A DNA stretch of 46,426 nt, taken from positions 1 to 46,426 of the forward strand of contig JAAZOT010000049.1 of assembly GCA_012797605.1 (NCBI GenBank), given 5' to 3'. The DNA is from Spirochaetales bacterium (lineage in GTDB: Bacteria; Spirochaetota; JAAYUW01). The translations under genes and the position numbers were made by a program. The notes beneath the pieces are model-generated. The model made no database searches and was not told the origin of the DNA. It saw only the letters and a list, made by a program, of their open reading frames with translations. Shown in pieces: positions 17,608-26,896 of the stretch (the stretch's first letter is position 1; every line of letters begins with the position of its first letter).

Positions 17608-19536
17608 TTATTCTGGTTTTAGTAATTCTTTTTTATCTTGGAGATTTTCTGAAGTTAGCAATAATTTCTCTTCTTTCTTATTAACTTTTTTATTTTTTTT
17701 ATTAATTTTAGCTTTTATTTGATCTATTACTTCTTGTTTTATTATAAATGTATCATCCTTGAAAATATTGAAATTTTGAACACTTTCTTTTAATAAATCA
17801 ACTAAGGAAACAAGATTATTTGAATTTGCTTCCAATTCTTCAGAGATACTGATGCCTTCAGCGGTTAAGTCAAAATAATTTCTTACAATTGTGTCTATAA
17901 TAGATGTGTTTTCATTTTGAGTATTAGCTGAAGCTAATATTGATTTGACTTCATCTGCAATTACTTTAGTCTCGTCAAGGATAGATAAAATGGAATTGCT
18001 AATTATTCTGGAGTTTTCGATTGATTGCAAAATCTTAGTATTTATTGTATTAATTAATTCATTTACCTGATCTGAAATTACTGAACTACTCTCAGCCATT
18101 TTTCTGATTTCAGAAGCAACTACTGCGAAACCTTTTCCACTTTCTCCAACTCTTGAAGCTTCAATTGACGCATTTAACGCTAATAATTTGGTATGAGAAG
18201 CTATATCTACAATTAATTTTAATGAATCAGTCATTTTTTTGGAAATTTCACTAATCTGAGAGAATGATGATAAAGAGGATTCAAAGATAGAAATTTCTTT
18301 TTGTAAAATTGAGTTAGATTTTGTTATTATTTGAGCAGATTTATGCGATTTTTCAACTATGATAGTTGTAGAATTTTTAAGTTCATTTACTGAATTTAAA
18401 AGTTTTTGGATAGATTCATTTTGTCTTTCAGCGTTAGATTCTATTTTCTGAGAGACATTGAAATTTTCTTTTATTTTTTCTGAAACAGCTCCAAAATAAT
18501 TTAAGCTTTCTTTAATAATATTGTTGAGATTGATTGAAACTATATTTATCTTTTGTATTATATCAGCCAATTCATCGGAAGTTGAAATAGTTGAATCAAA
18601 TGAGAAATTGCTTTTTTCAAGTTCCGAAAGTATCTTTATAATATGTTTGAAATTTCTTCTTAAAAAAGAAACATATACCCAAGTAAAAATAGTAAAAACA
18701 ATTAGAGCAAAGATTAATAGTCTAAAAAAAATAGTTTTGGTTACATAATTTAATTCTAATGCTAAAATTGTACCTCCTTGAACTGCATATTGTATTAAAG
18801 AAAATGTTATTAGAAGTAGTAATATAGCTAGAAAAGACGATGGAATCATAAAAGTTGCAAATGTTTTTGTGATTAATCCCACCTTGTATATTTTATAAGG
18901 TGATTCTTCAGAGAATATCTTAACCTTTCCAGCAATATTAAATTGTTCTAATAATGAGAAATGAGATGAATAATAAGATAAAATTGATAATATAACAAAA
19001 ATAAATGCAAAGTATGCAACAAGAGTCACTAATAAGTTTGATGGTATTAGAGAAAGAACTGATCCAATAATTATACCAGATGAAGTAAAAATTAAAAATC
19101 TAATTGAATAATTTAACGCTAATATTACTGGCATATTTAACAATTTTGCCCTATATTTTAAGAATTCTTCCTTATCAAAATTGTATGAAACATTAAATAT
19201 TGAAAAGAAATCTACAAGATCTCTTACTTTGAAATATGTAAAAATTATTCCTACGAAGAAATTTACCAAATATAAAAATAATAAGATGTTTCTAAACTCG
19301 GTAAAACTTGGTCCTGCACTTGGAAATGGTTGAAAGATGAACCAGCACATATAGCCAAAAAGCAATGTTAAAAATTCCGATAAGAAAACTGGCAAAAAAT
19401 TGAATCTTTTTCTTGTATAAATTTTTTCTAATTTGGAAAGTTCCCCTTTCTTCTTTTTTGACTTTTCAGAATATCTCTTAGAAAGATTTGATTTATAAAT
19501 ATAAGATTTTGAAGTATTTCTTTGTTTTGCTTTCAT
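17608..19536 (-). CDS. Methyl-accepting chemotaxis protein with polytopic membrane N-terminus
   Basis: Signalling tip [43 protein letters not shown] 19536 has an RBS (ctgaggtttaag); track start TTG 19581 less likely. Confidence 0.93.
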   Translation of the reverse strand: MKAKQRNTSKSYIYKSNLSKRYSEKSKKKKGELSKLEKIYTRKRFNFLPVFLSEFLTLLFGYMCWFIFQPFPSAGPSFTEFRNILLFLYLVNFFVGIIFTYFKVRDLVDFFSIFNVSYNFDKEEFLKYRAKLLNMPVILALNYSIRFLIFTSSGIIIGSVLSLIPSNLLVTLVAYFAFIFVILSILSYYSSHFSLLEQFNIAGKVKIFSEESPYKIYKVGLITKTFATFMIPSSFLAILLLLITFSLIQYAVQGGTILALELNYVTKTIFFRLLIFALIVFTIFTWVYVSFLRRNFKHIIKILSELEKSNFSFDSTISTSDELADIIQKINIVSINLNNIIKESLNYFGAVSEKIKENFNVSQKIESNAERQNESIQKLLNSVNELKNSTTIIVEKSHKSAQIITKSNSILQKEISIFESSLSSFSQISEISKKMTDSLKLIVDIASHTKLLALNASIEASRVGESGKGFAVVASEIRKMAESSSVISDQVNELINTINTKILQSIENSRIISNSILSILDETKVIADEVKSILASANTQNENTSIIDTIVRNYFDLTAEGISISEELEANSNNLVSLVDLLKESVQNFNIFKDDTFIIKQEVIDQIKAKINKKNKKVNKKEEKLLLTSENLQDKKELLKPE

Positions 19537-19660
19537 CTTAAACCTCAGTATGGTGTTGATAAATAAAATCACTTTTTTCAATTATCGTCTGTTTTGTCAT
19601 AAATCTATATCTTTATAATTTTTTATTAAGATCTCATTTATAAGATATAATTACAAAGAA

Positions 19661-21271
19661 CTACTTCTTAAAAAGATCGATATCAATCTTTTTTTTTCTA
19701 TATCTATTTGCAAATCTATGGGCTTCATTCCTAATCTTCACTAAAAGTTTTAACCCTTCATTATCAAAGGGTAAACTGATTTCCCTTTTCCCCTTTTCTA
19801 CTATAATAGTTTCTTCTCTTTTTGCAAGACCAATTACTGGAATATCTATGGATAGATCCTCGTTAATTATATCTGATATCCTTTTTACATGTCCTTTTCC
19901 GCCATCTATACAAATAAGATCAGGCAATTGATTTCCAGTGTTTTTATATTCTAAGATCCTTCTGAGTACTATTTCTTCTATAGAAGAATAATCATCCTGA
20001 CTTTTTATACTCTTAATGGTAAATTGTCTATAATTGCTCTTATCGGGGAAACCATTTAAGAAACTTACAGATGACCCTACAATATAGGATGAGTTAATGT
20101 TTGAAATATCAAATCCATCAATTCTATGAGGAATTTTACCTAAATTTAATATTTTTTGTAGTTCCTTTAATTTTTTTTCTTCATTAAATAAAGCTATCTT
20201 AAAAGATTGTTTATACAACTCAATTAATTGCAGGATCAATGTTTTATAGATTTTTTTTTCTACCTTAGATTCATATAATTTTAACTCTACGACATTTTTT
20301 AATAGAGTCTTTAGTATTTTAGTTAATAACGGAGTAGGGATAAAAACATACTGAGCTGGTTCAATTTCTTTGTATAGAGAAATTATGGCTTGTAGTATAA
20401 TAGAATCAAAATTATCTTTATCTTCTATGTATGAAAATTTTTTATTAATTGAAAAGGTTTTGATTCCATCTTTACTTCTTAATAAGGTGATATAACCATT
20501 TCCGTTTCGAAGATAGAAAGCTATAAAATCATAAGTTCCCTCAAAGTTCCAGTTATATGAATAACGAGACTGATATTCCTTAATTATCATATATTGATTT
20601 TTTAAAAAGTTAGCCTTTTCAAATTCAAGGGACAAAGAAGATTGATTTATTTCATATTCAATTTCTTTTAAAAGATTTTTATATTCTCCTTTTAAAAATG
20701 AAATAGCCTTTTTATATTGAGCATTATATTGATATTCGTCTATGAATCCAGCACATGGTGCGCTACATTTACCAATATGATAATTTAAACATGGTTTAGA
20801 TCTATGATTTAATCTTTTTTTGCAAGTTCTTATCTTAAAAGTTTTTATTATAAATTCATAAAGTCTATCTGTCATTTGTTTTGATGTAAAAGGTCCAAAT
20901 GTAATACCCTCAAATTTGTCTCTTTGTCTTATTATAGAAAGAGAAGGGAACTTTTCTTTTGTAAAAGCCAAAAGAGTGTAAGATTTATCATCTTTAAGCT
21001 GGATATTATATTTTGGTTTCAATTCAGAAACTAAATTCTGTTCTATTAAAAGTGCTTCAAATTCAGAGTTTGTTATCCTATAATCTATATATTTAATGTT
21101 TGATACAAGAATTTCAGTTTTATCGTCTAAAATGCTTTTTGTAAAATATGAACTTACTCTTCTTTTTAAATTTTTTGCTTTCCCAATATAGAGTAACTTT
21201 TGAAATTTATCATAAAAAAGGTAAACTCCACTTTTTTCTGGTAAAGTGTTATAAAACTCTGCTTCAATCAT
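19661..21271 (-). CDS. uvrC: Excinuclease ABC subunit C, C-terminally short
   Basis: GIY-YIG SGVYLFYD...LLYIGKAKNLKRRVSSYF; CLNYHIGKCSAPC; FDISN, ICIDGGKGH and IRNEAHRFA of the RNase H-like domain. Confidence 0.95.
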   Translation of the reverse strand: MIEAEFYNTLPEKSGVYLFYDKFQKLLYIGKAKNLKRRVSSYFTKSILDDKTEILVSNIKYIDYRITNSEFEALLIEQNLVSELKPKYNIQLKDDKSYTLLAFTKEKFPSLSIIRQRDKFEGITFGPFTSKQMTDRLYEFIIKTFKIRTCKKRLNHRSKPCLNYHIGKCSAPCAGFIDEYQYNAQYKKAISFLKGEYKNLLKEIEYEINQSSLSLEFEKANFLKNQYMIIKEYQSRYSYNWNFEGTYDFIAFYLRNGNGYITLLRSKDGIKTFSINKKFSYIEDKDNFDSIILQAIISLYKEIEPAQYVFIPTPLLTKILKTLLKNVVELKLYESKVEKKIYKTLILQLIELYKQSFKIALFNEEKKLKELQKILNLGKIPHRIDGFDISNINSSYIVGSSVSFLNGFPDKSNYRQFTIKSIKSQDDYSSIEEIVLRRILEYKNTGNQLPDLICIDGGKGHVKRISDIINEDLSIDIPVIGLAKREETIIVEKGKREISLPFDNEGLKLLVKIRNEAHRFANRYRKKKIDIDLFKK

Positions 21272-21360
21272 TTTAAAAACAATTTAATAGTAAAAATGAA
21301 AATAATCAATATTGACATCAAGAATATCTATGATAAAAGGTAAAAAAAAGGAGAATATCT

Positions 21361-21621
21361 GTGCCAAACAAAAAATCTGCAGAAAAAAGAGTTAAACAAT
21401 CATTAAAAAGAAGATTAGAAAATAGAAGTATTAAGACTGAAATCAAGACTGGATTAAAAAATTTAACTTCTTCATTAAATAGTGGAGATAAAGCAAAAAT
21501 AGCTAACTTGTATAATGATTATCAATCTTTATGTGATAAAGCAGTTAAAAGAAATGTAATTCACAAAAATGCTGCAGCAAGATATAAATCTAGAGCCTCT
21601 AAAATGATTAATATTAATTAA
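21361..21621 (+). CDS. rpsT: 30S ribosomal protein S20
   Basis: MPNKKSAEKRVKQSLKRRLENRSIKTEIKT; GTG start. Confidence 0.95.
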   Translation: MPNKKSAEKRVKQSLKRRLENRSIKTEIKTGLKNLTSSLNSGDKAKIANLYNDYQSLCDKAVKRNVIHKNAAARYKSRASKMININ

Positions 21622-21630
21622 AATTAAAAG

Positions 21631-21933
21631 ATGAAGATTACTAAGAAAGATTTAATTGATTTAACCTATCAGAAAACAAATGGAGTTAATAAAGATTTAA
21701 TAGCATCTATCATAAATCAATTTTTAATCGAGTTATCGAATATTTTGTTAATGAAAGATGAGATTAGTATTGAGATAAGAGGTTTTGGTGTATTTAAGAA
21801 AAGAAAAAGAAAAGATCTATTAATTTTAAATCCGAAAACAAAAGAAAAAAAAATCTATAATGACCTTTATTCAATTAAATTCAAGTTAAGTAAAGTAAAT
21901 AAGTTAAAAAAAGAGGTCGGCCCCAATGAATAA
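21631..21933 (+). CDS. HU/IHF-family DNA-binding protein
   Basis: MKITKKDLIDLTYQKTNGVNKDLIASIINQFL...IEIRGFGVFKKRKRK...NPKTKEK. Confidence 0.88.
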   Translation: MKITKKDLIDLTYQKTNGVNKDLIASIINQFLIELSNILLMKDEISIEIRGFGVFKKRKRKDLLILNPKTKEKKIYNDLYSIKFKLSKVNKLKKEVGPNE

Positions 21934-22633
21934 ATTTAAAATAGTCATGGTTGATGATAATTGGGAAATTTGTGAGCTATTTAAAACTATTATTCAGAAT
22001 CTAGAAATGTTTGAAGTAATATCTTTTGATAAAGGTTATAGATTCCTTGAATATATTGAAGAAAATAAATATGATATAGCTATAATAGATATAGATTTAC
22101 CAGATATTTCTGGATATGAAATAATTAAAAACATAAGAAATGATCTTGAAAATTATACTCCAATAATAGTCATTTCAGCATTTGAGGATTTTGCTCATAA
22201 GATAAAAGCCTTAGAATTAGGAGCCGACGATTATATTATAAAACCAGTAAATATTTTTGAAGTAGTCATAAAAATGAACAATCTTCTTAAAAGACAAAGT
22301 TATCTTTGTGAGTTAAACAAAAGAGAATCGATTATTCAAGAAAAGGCTGAAATAATAAAAATATTAAAGTCTTTTTTTAATGAAAAAATATATCAGCCAG
22401 CTATAAAACTAAAAAACCATTTTGATACTGAGCTTGCTAAAGGTAAATCATCTCTCTCAATAGATAATATTTTTGATACATACAAAAAACTTTCAGATGA
22501 TTTTGATCTGCTGATTAAAAATTATGAAAAACTAAGTAAAGAAATAGAAAAAAGAATAGAGAAAATCGAAGAAAAAAAAGCAGAATTCCTTCCTGAAAAA
22601 GAGATAGAGAAAAAATTTAAAACTAAGTTTTGA
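21926..22633 (+). CDS. Response regulator, receiver domain plus C-terminal coiled-coil-like region
   Basis: VDDNWEICELF, IAIIDIDLPDISGYE, VISAFEDFAHKIKALELGADDYIIKPV; no recognisable DNA-binding output domain. Confidence 0.9.
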   Translation: MNKFKIVMVDDNWEICELFKTIIQNLEMFEVISFDKGYRFLEYIEENKYDIAIIDIDLPDISGYEIIKNIRNDLENYTPIIVISAFEDFAHKIKALELGADDYIIKPVNIFEVVIKMNNLLKRQSYLCELNKRESIIQEKAEIIKILKSFFNEKIYQPAIKLKNHFDTELAKGKSSLSIDNIFDTYKKLSDDFDLLIKNYEKLSKEIEKRIEKIEEKKAEFLPEKEIEKKFKTKF

Positions 22634-22721
22634 GGTAATTATTATTTTTCTTGAAAAATTTTAATTATAATGCATAAATAAAATGTAAAAATATCAAAAA
22701 AGATATTGAAAAGAGGAAATT

Positions 22722-22943
22722 ATGCTTTCAGAAGAAAAAAAATTACTACTTCAATACTATAATGAGGGTATAGATCTTTATTTCAAAAAAGATTTTCAAA
22801 ATGCCATTATTAAATTTCAAAAAGCTCTCGAAATTAATCCTTCTGATGGCCCTTCCAAACTTCAATATCTTAGATGTGTTGAATATATAAAAAATCCACC
22901 TCCTGAAAATTGGGATGGTGTTTTCACAATGGTTACAAAGTAA
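22722..22943 (+). CDS. TPR-motif microprotein
   Basis: YNEGIDLYFKKDFQNAIIKFQKALEINPSDGPSKLQYLRC followed by PPPENWDGVFTMVTK. Confidence 0.8.
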   Translation: MLSEEKKLLLQYYNEGIDLYFKKDFQNAIIKFQKALEINPSDGPSKLQYLRCVEYIKNPPPENWDGVFTMVTK

Positions 22944-22985
22944 AATATTTATAGATAAATATTCAATCATTAAGGAGTTCTTAAA

Positions 22986-23333
22986 ATGAATAAGAAAGAA
23001 AGACCATCTTTTTTAGATAAAGTCGTAACTACTTTTGGACCAGAAACAAATTTTAATGGTAATTTAAATTTCAAGACTTCATTAAAGATTTGTGGCACTT
23101 TCAAAGGTACAATAAAAACTGAAGGATATTTAGAAATATCACCAGAAGCAAATGTTGAAGCTGAGATAGAAGCAGGTACTGTTAAGATTGCAGGAATTTT
23201 GAGAGGAAATATAAATAAATCAGAAAGAGCGGAACTTATAAACTCTGCGCAAATGTATGGAAATATTACAACAAAAATTCTTAAAATAGAAGATGGTGTT
23301 ATTTTTCAAGGTGAATGCAAGATGGTTAAATAA
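22986..23333 (+). CDS. Bactofilin family protein
   Basis: FGPETNFNGNLNFKTSLKICGTFKGTIKTEGYLEISPEANVEAEIEAGTVKIAGILRGNI. Confidence 0.93.
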   Translation: MNKKERPSFLDKVVTTFGPETNFNGNLNFKTSLKICGTFKGTIKTEGYLEISPEANVEAEIEAGTVKIAGILRGNINKSERAELINSAQMYGNITTKILKIEDGVIFQGECKMVK

Positions 23334-23348
23334 ATTTTTAAAACTCTC

Positions 23349-23376
23349 TTGACAGTTGTAAAAAATCTGTTATTTT
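23349..23376 (+). promoter_or_regulatory. Putative sigma70-type promoter (TTGACA, 16 bp, TATTTT) upstream of tRNA-Thr
   Basis: TTGACA at 23349-23354 and TATTTT at 23371-23376, just before the tRNA gene. Confidence 0.6.
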
Positions 23377-23389
23377 TGCTTGCGGTTTT

Positions 23390-23462
23390 GCCCTCATAGC
23401 TCATACGGTAGAGCGTTTCCATGGTAAGGAAAAGGTACTCGGTTCGATTCCGAGTGAGGGCT
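23390..23462 (+). tRNA. tRNA-Thr (anticodon GGT)
   Basis: Acceptor gccctca/tgagggc, D arm gctc-gagc, anticodon stem tttcc/ggaaa with loop atGGTaa, T arm ctcgg ttcgatt ccgag. Confidence 0.95.
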
Positions 23463-23523
23463 GTGAATAAAAAATAAGTCTTAATTTTAAAAAAGATAAA
23501 TTAGTTTAATAAAGGTGAATATT

Positions 23524-23679
23524 ATGAGAGAATTAATAGCTTTCAAATGTGATGTATGTGGAAATAAAAATTATACTGCTGATAAAAACAAAAAAAATAC
23601 TCCAGACAAGTTATCTTTTAAGAAATATTGTAGATTTTGTCATAAACATACTGTTCATAGTGAGACAAAAATAAAATAA
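23524..23679 (+). CDS. rpmG: 50S ribosomal protein L33, zinc-ribbon form (not in the ORF track)
   Basis: Translation MRELIAFKCDVCGNKNYTADKNKKNTPDKLSFKKYCRFCHKHTVHSETKIK; CxxC pairs; canonical position upstream of tRNA-Trp and secE. Confidence 0.95.
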   Translation: MRELIAFKCDVCGNKNYTADKNKKNTPDKLSFKKYCRFCHKHTVHSETKIK

Positions 23680-23688
23680 ATAGATTGT

Positions 23689-23762
23689 AGGTCAGTAGCT
23701 CCAATTGGTAGAGCGGCGGTCTCCAAAACCGCATGTTGGGGGTTCGAATCCCTCCTGGCCTG
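23689..23762 (+). tRNA. tRNA-Trp (anticodon CCA)
   Basis: Acceptor aggtcag/ctggcct, D arm gctc-gagc, anticodon stem gcggt/accgc with loop ctCCAaa, T arm ggggg ttcgaat ccctc, discriminator G. Confidence 0.96.
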
Positions 23763-23785
23763 TTTTTTTAAATTGTGGAGGCAGG

Positions 23786-23992
23786 ATGGCTAAACAAAAT
23801 ATTTTTAAAAAATTTATATCTTTTATTACCTCATCATATAGAGAGTTAAAAAAAATAGACTGGAATATTGTTACCAAATCTGTTCCTGCTCACCTTATTG
23901 GTATACTGATAATTATGGCTTTTTTTTCATTGTTTTTTCTAATAGTAGATCTTGGAATTGGTAAATTTATTCAGTGGATTTTTGGTTTATGA
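23786..23992 (+). CDS. secE: Preprotein translocase subunit SecE
   Basis: MAKQNIFKKFISFITSSYRELKKIDWNIVTKSVPAHLIGILIIMAFFSLFFLIVDLGIGKFIQWIFGL; RBS ggaggcagg. Track ORF 23705 wrongly extends through the tRNA. Confidence 0.95.
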   Translation: MAKQNIFKKFISFITSSYRELKKIDWNIVTKSVPAHLIGILIIMAFFSLFFLIVDLGIGKFIQWIFGL

Positions 23993-24555
23993 AAAATTAC
24001 TATATTTTAAAAGTTACAAGTGGTACAGAATACCAAGTTGTAGATTATTTGAATAAGATTATTAAAAATACATATCTTGAAAAGTATGTGTTTAATCCTG
24101 TAGTTCCAGAGTCAAAAACAGAAAAAAAAATTAAAGGAAAAAAAAGAGAATTTACCTCAAGGTTGTATCCCGGATATGTGTTTGTTGAGATAGATTTCTC
24201 AGATAATCCAGATGATGAAAATTATTGGAAAAAAATCGTTAAGGAGATTTTAAGTATATCTTCTGTTTCCGCATTTTTAGGAGTTAAAAGGACCGATAGA
24301 CCAATTCCTTTATCAAAAGCTGAAGTTAAATCTTATTTGATCAATATTGGCCAAATAAAGGAAAGTGAAACAGAAGAAACTAAATCTGTTTTTAATAAAG
24401 AAGAAGAGGTAAATATAATCGCAGGTGGTTTTAAGGGTTGTACTGGTGTAATTAAAGAAATTGATAAAGATAAAACAAAAGTAATTGTTGAAGTTAAGAT
24501 ATTTGATAGACCAACTCCAGTTGAACTTACAATAGAACAAATTGAGAAGAAATAA
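23989..24555 (+). CDS. nusG: Transcription termination/antitermination protein NusG
   Basis: YYILKVTSGTEYQV...RLYPGYVFVEI...KOW GGFKGCTGVIKEI; ATGA overlap with secE stop. Confidence 0.94.
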   Translation: MKNYYILKVTSGTEYQVVDYLNKIIKNTYLEKYVFNPVVPESKTEKKIKGKKREFTSRLYPGYVFVEIDFSDNPDDENYWKKIVKEILSISSVSAFLGVKRTDRPIPLSKAEVKSYLINIGQIKESETEETKSVFNKEEEVNIIAGGFKGCTGVIKEIDKDKTKVIVEVKIFDRPTPVELTIEQIEKK

Positions 24556-24582
24556 TTTTGAAATAAAATTTAAGGATATATT

Positions 24583-25008
24583 ATGGCAAAAGAAATTAAA
24601 CAAATAGTTAAATTACAGATAGTTGGGGGTGAAGCAAAACCAGCTCCTCCAATAGGTACGGCATTGGGTCCGACTGGGATCAATTTACAGCAATTTGTTC
24701 AAACTTTTAACGCTAAAACTTCTAATAGAAAAGGCGAGTTAATTCCTACAATTGTTACAATATATAAAGATAGAACCTTTGATATAGCTTTTAAAGTTGC
24801 TCCAGTTTCATTTATGGTTAAAAAAGCGATAAATTTAGAAAAAGGTTCTGCTACACCAAACAAAACAAAAGTAGGGAAAATTTCAAGAAAACAAATCAGA
24901 GAAATAGCTGCAAAGAAGTTGCCTGATTTAAATACCAAAGATATAGAAAAAGCAACTAAAATTGTTGAAGGCACTTGTAAATCTATGGGTGTTGAAGTTG
25001 TAGATTAA
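24583..25008 (+). CDS. rplK: 50S ribosomal protein L11
   Basis: KLQIVGGEAKPAPPIGTALGPTGINLQQFVQTFNAKT. Confidence 0.98.
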   Translation: MAKEIKQIVKLQIVGGEAKPAPPIGTALGPTGINLQQFVQTFNAKTSNRKGELIPTIVTIYKDRTFDIAFKVAPVSFMVKKAINLEKGSATPNKTKVGKISRKQIREIAAKKLPDLNTKDIEKATKIVEGTCKSMGVEVVD

Positions 25009-25027
25009 TTATTAAGGAGTTTCAATA

Positions 25028-25708
25028 ATGACAGTTCATGGTAAATTATATAGAAAAGCTAAAGAAAATATTGAACCAAAAGCTTATAATATTAAAGATG
25101 CGATATCTTTAATAAAAAAAGTTTCTTATGCCAAATTTGATGAGACTTTTGAAGCAAGTTTTAATTTAAAGCTTGAAAAGAAGCATTCAGTTAGATCTAC
25201 AATATTATTGCCAAATTCTTTTGGTAAAACTAGAAAGGTTTTAGTTTTTGCTAAAGGACAAAAAGCAGAGGAAGCTATTTCTGCTGGCGCAGATTATGCT
25301 GGAGATGAAGAATATATTGAAAAAATCAAAAATGGTTGGCTTGATTTTGATGCATGTATCGCAACTCCAGATATGATGAAAGAAATAGGTAAGATAGCAA
25401 AAATTCTAGGTCCTAAAGGTTTAATGCCTAATCCTAAAACAGGTACTGTTACTGATAATATTGCTAACGCAGTGAAAGAGATCAAACAGGGTAAACTCGA
25501 GTATAAAGCAGATAAAGCTGGTGTTGTTCATGTTATGTTTGCTAAAAAATCTATGACGGAAGAGCAGATTTTAGAAAACTTTAATCAGCTTTACCAAGAT
25601 TTACTAAAGAAGAGACCATCTGATTTAAAAGGAAATTATATTTTATCCATATATCTTTCAACAACAATGTCTCCTTCTGTAAAAGTTGATATTTCAAGTT
25701 TAGCTTAA
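25028..25708 (+). CDS. rplA: 50S ribosomal protein L1
   Basis: [42 protein letters not shown]. Confidence 0.98.
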   Translation: MTVHGKLYRKAKENIEPKAYNIKDAISLIKKVSYAKFDETFEASFNLKLEKKHSVRSTILLPNSFGKTRKVLVFAKGQKAEEAISAGADYAGDEEYIEKIKNGWLDFDACIATPDMMKEIGKIAKILGPKGLMPNPKTGTVTDNIANAVKEIKQGKLEYKADKAGVVHVMFAKKSMTEEQILENFNQLYQDLLKKRPSDLKGNYILSIYLSTTMSPSVKVDISSLA

Positions 25709-25800
25709 ATCTAATACTTGAAATTGTATTAATTCTTGTGAGCTATTACGCAGTTTATATAAAATATTTGTTCTATCTACCAATCTATTAAGGAACTTTT

Positions 25801-26328
25801 ATGGAGAAAAAAAGAGAAATTCGACCAGAAAAGATCAATTATTTTAATGAAATTAAGACAATATTTCAGGAAAATAATTTTGTGCTTTTCTGTAATTTTT
25901 CAAAATTAACTGTTAAACAATTTGAGGAACTACGCGGAAAGATTCGAGATAAAAATGGTTATATTAAAGTCATTAAAACTAATATAGCTCGACTTTCTGC
26001 TAAGGAATCAATTGATTTTGAGATTCCCGAAGATATGTTTAAGTTAAACACCTTTATCGTTTACGCAAATGATGAGATCAGCAGTATTGTTAAAGAAATT
26101 AAAAGCATTCAAAAGACAAAAGTAGTTACCATTAAAGGAGCTATTTTTGAAAATAGCTTTTTGAATGCTCAAGAAGCTGAAAGATTAGCTGATCTTCCAT
26201 CAAAAGCAGAATTATATGGTATGCTTGCCAATATTTTGGCTAGTCCATATACAAGATTTACAAGGGCTCTTGGTGATATTATTTCTAGGTTTCCAAGAGT
26301 TTTGAATCAAATAGCTCAATCTAAGTAA
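25801..26328 (+). CDS. rplJ: 50S ribosomal protein L10
   Basis: Position between rplA and rplL; FCNFSKLTVKQFEELRGKIRDKNGYIKVIKTNIARLS. Confidence 0.95.
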   Translation: MEKKREIRPEKINYFNEIKTIFQENNFVLFCNFSKLTVKQFEELRGKIRDKNGYIKVIKTNIARLSAKESIDFEIPEDMFKLNTFIVYANDEISSIVKEIKSIQKTKVVTIKGAIFENSFLNAQEAERLADLPSKAELYGMLANILASPYTRFTRALGDIISRFPRVLNQIAQSK

Positions 26329-26358
26329 AAAATTAAATAATTGTTTAAGGGAGTAATT

Positions 26359-26748
26359 ATGGCAAATCTTACAAAAGAACAGATTATTGAAGCTGTAAAA
26401 GGCATGACTGTAATGGAATTAAACGAACTCGTTAAAGCACTCGAGGAAACTTTTGGTGTTAGTGCTTCTGCTCCAATGATGATGGCAGCTCCTGCAGCAG
26501 CTGCAGCAGGTGGTGAAACCGCTGAAAAAGAAGAAAAATCCGAATTTGATATCTACATAAAGAATCCTGGTGCTCAAAAAATTGAAGTTATAAAAAGAGT
26601 TAGAGAAATTACATCTTTAGGTTTAAAAGAAGCTAAAGATGCAGTAGAAGACGCTTCTAAACCTATTAAAACAGCTGTACCAAAAGAAGAAGCTCAAGCA
26701 ATTAAGAAAAAATTAGAAGAAGCAGGTGCTCAGGTAGAGTTAAAATAA
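26359..26748 (+). CDS. rplL: 50S ribosomal protein L7/L12
   Basis: [36 protein letters not shown]...[13 protein letters not shown] 26359 with RBS aaggga; track start TTG 26341 less likely. Confidence 0.97.
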   Translation: MANLTKEQIIEAVKGMTVMELNELVKALEETFGVSASAPMMMAAPAAAAAGGETAEKEEKSEFDIYIKNPGAQKIEVIKRVREITSLGLKEAKDAVEDASKPIKTAVPKEEAQAIKKKLEEAGAQVELK

Positions 26749-26789
26749 TGCCAGAAAATTGGCAAAATTGTCTAATATCTATTTTCAAT

Positions 26790-26819
26790 ATTGAAGGGGG
26801 TAGGGATACTCCCTTCAAT
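26790..26819 (+). other. Hairpin in rplL-rpoB intergenic RNA (attenuator or processing site)
   Basis: ATTGAAGGGGGT / ACTCCCTTCAAT, about 12 bp with one G-U, 6-nt loop agggat. Confidence 0.6.
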
Positions 26820-26896
26820 CTATATAATTTTCCAGCTATTTTTAAGTTTTCTAAAATTGTTTTTTTATCTTAATCTTAAATATTCAGGAGAAATTC

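Noticed and set aside
23692-23877. Minus-strand ORF with GQEGFEPPTCGFGDRRSTN
   Set aside because: Translation of the tRNA-Trp complement, a well-known type of spurious ORF.
25709-25800. Possible L10 leader between rplA and rplJ
   Set aside because: Only a weak AATAC/GTATT hairpin was found; could not identify the conserved L10-binding core by eye.
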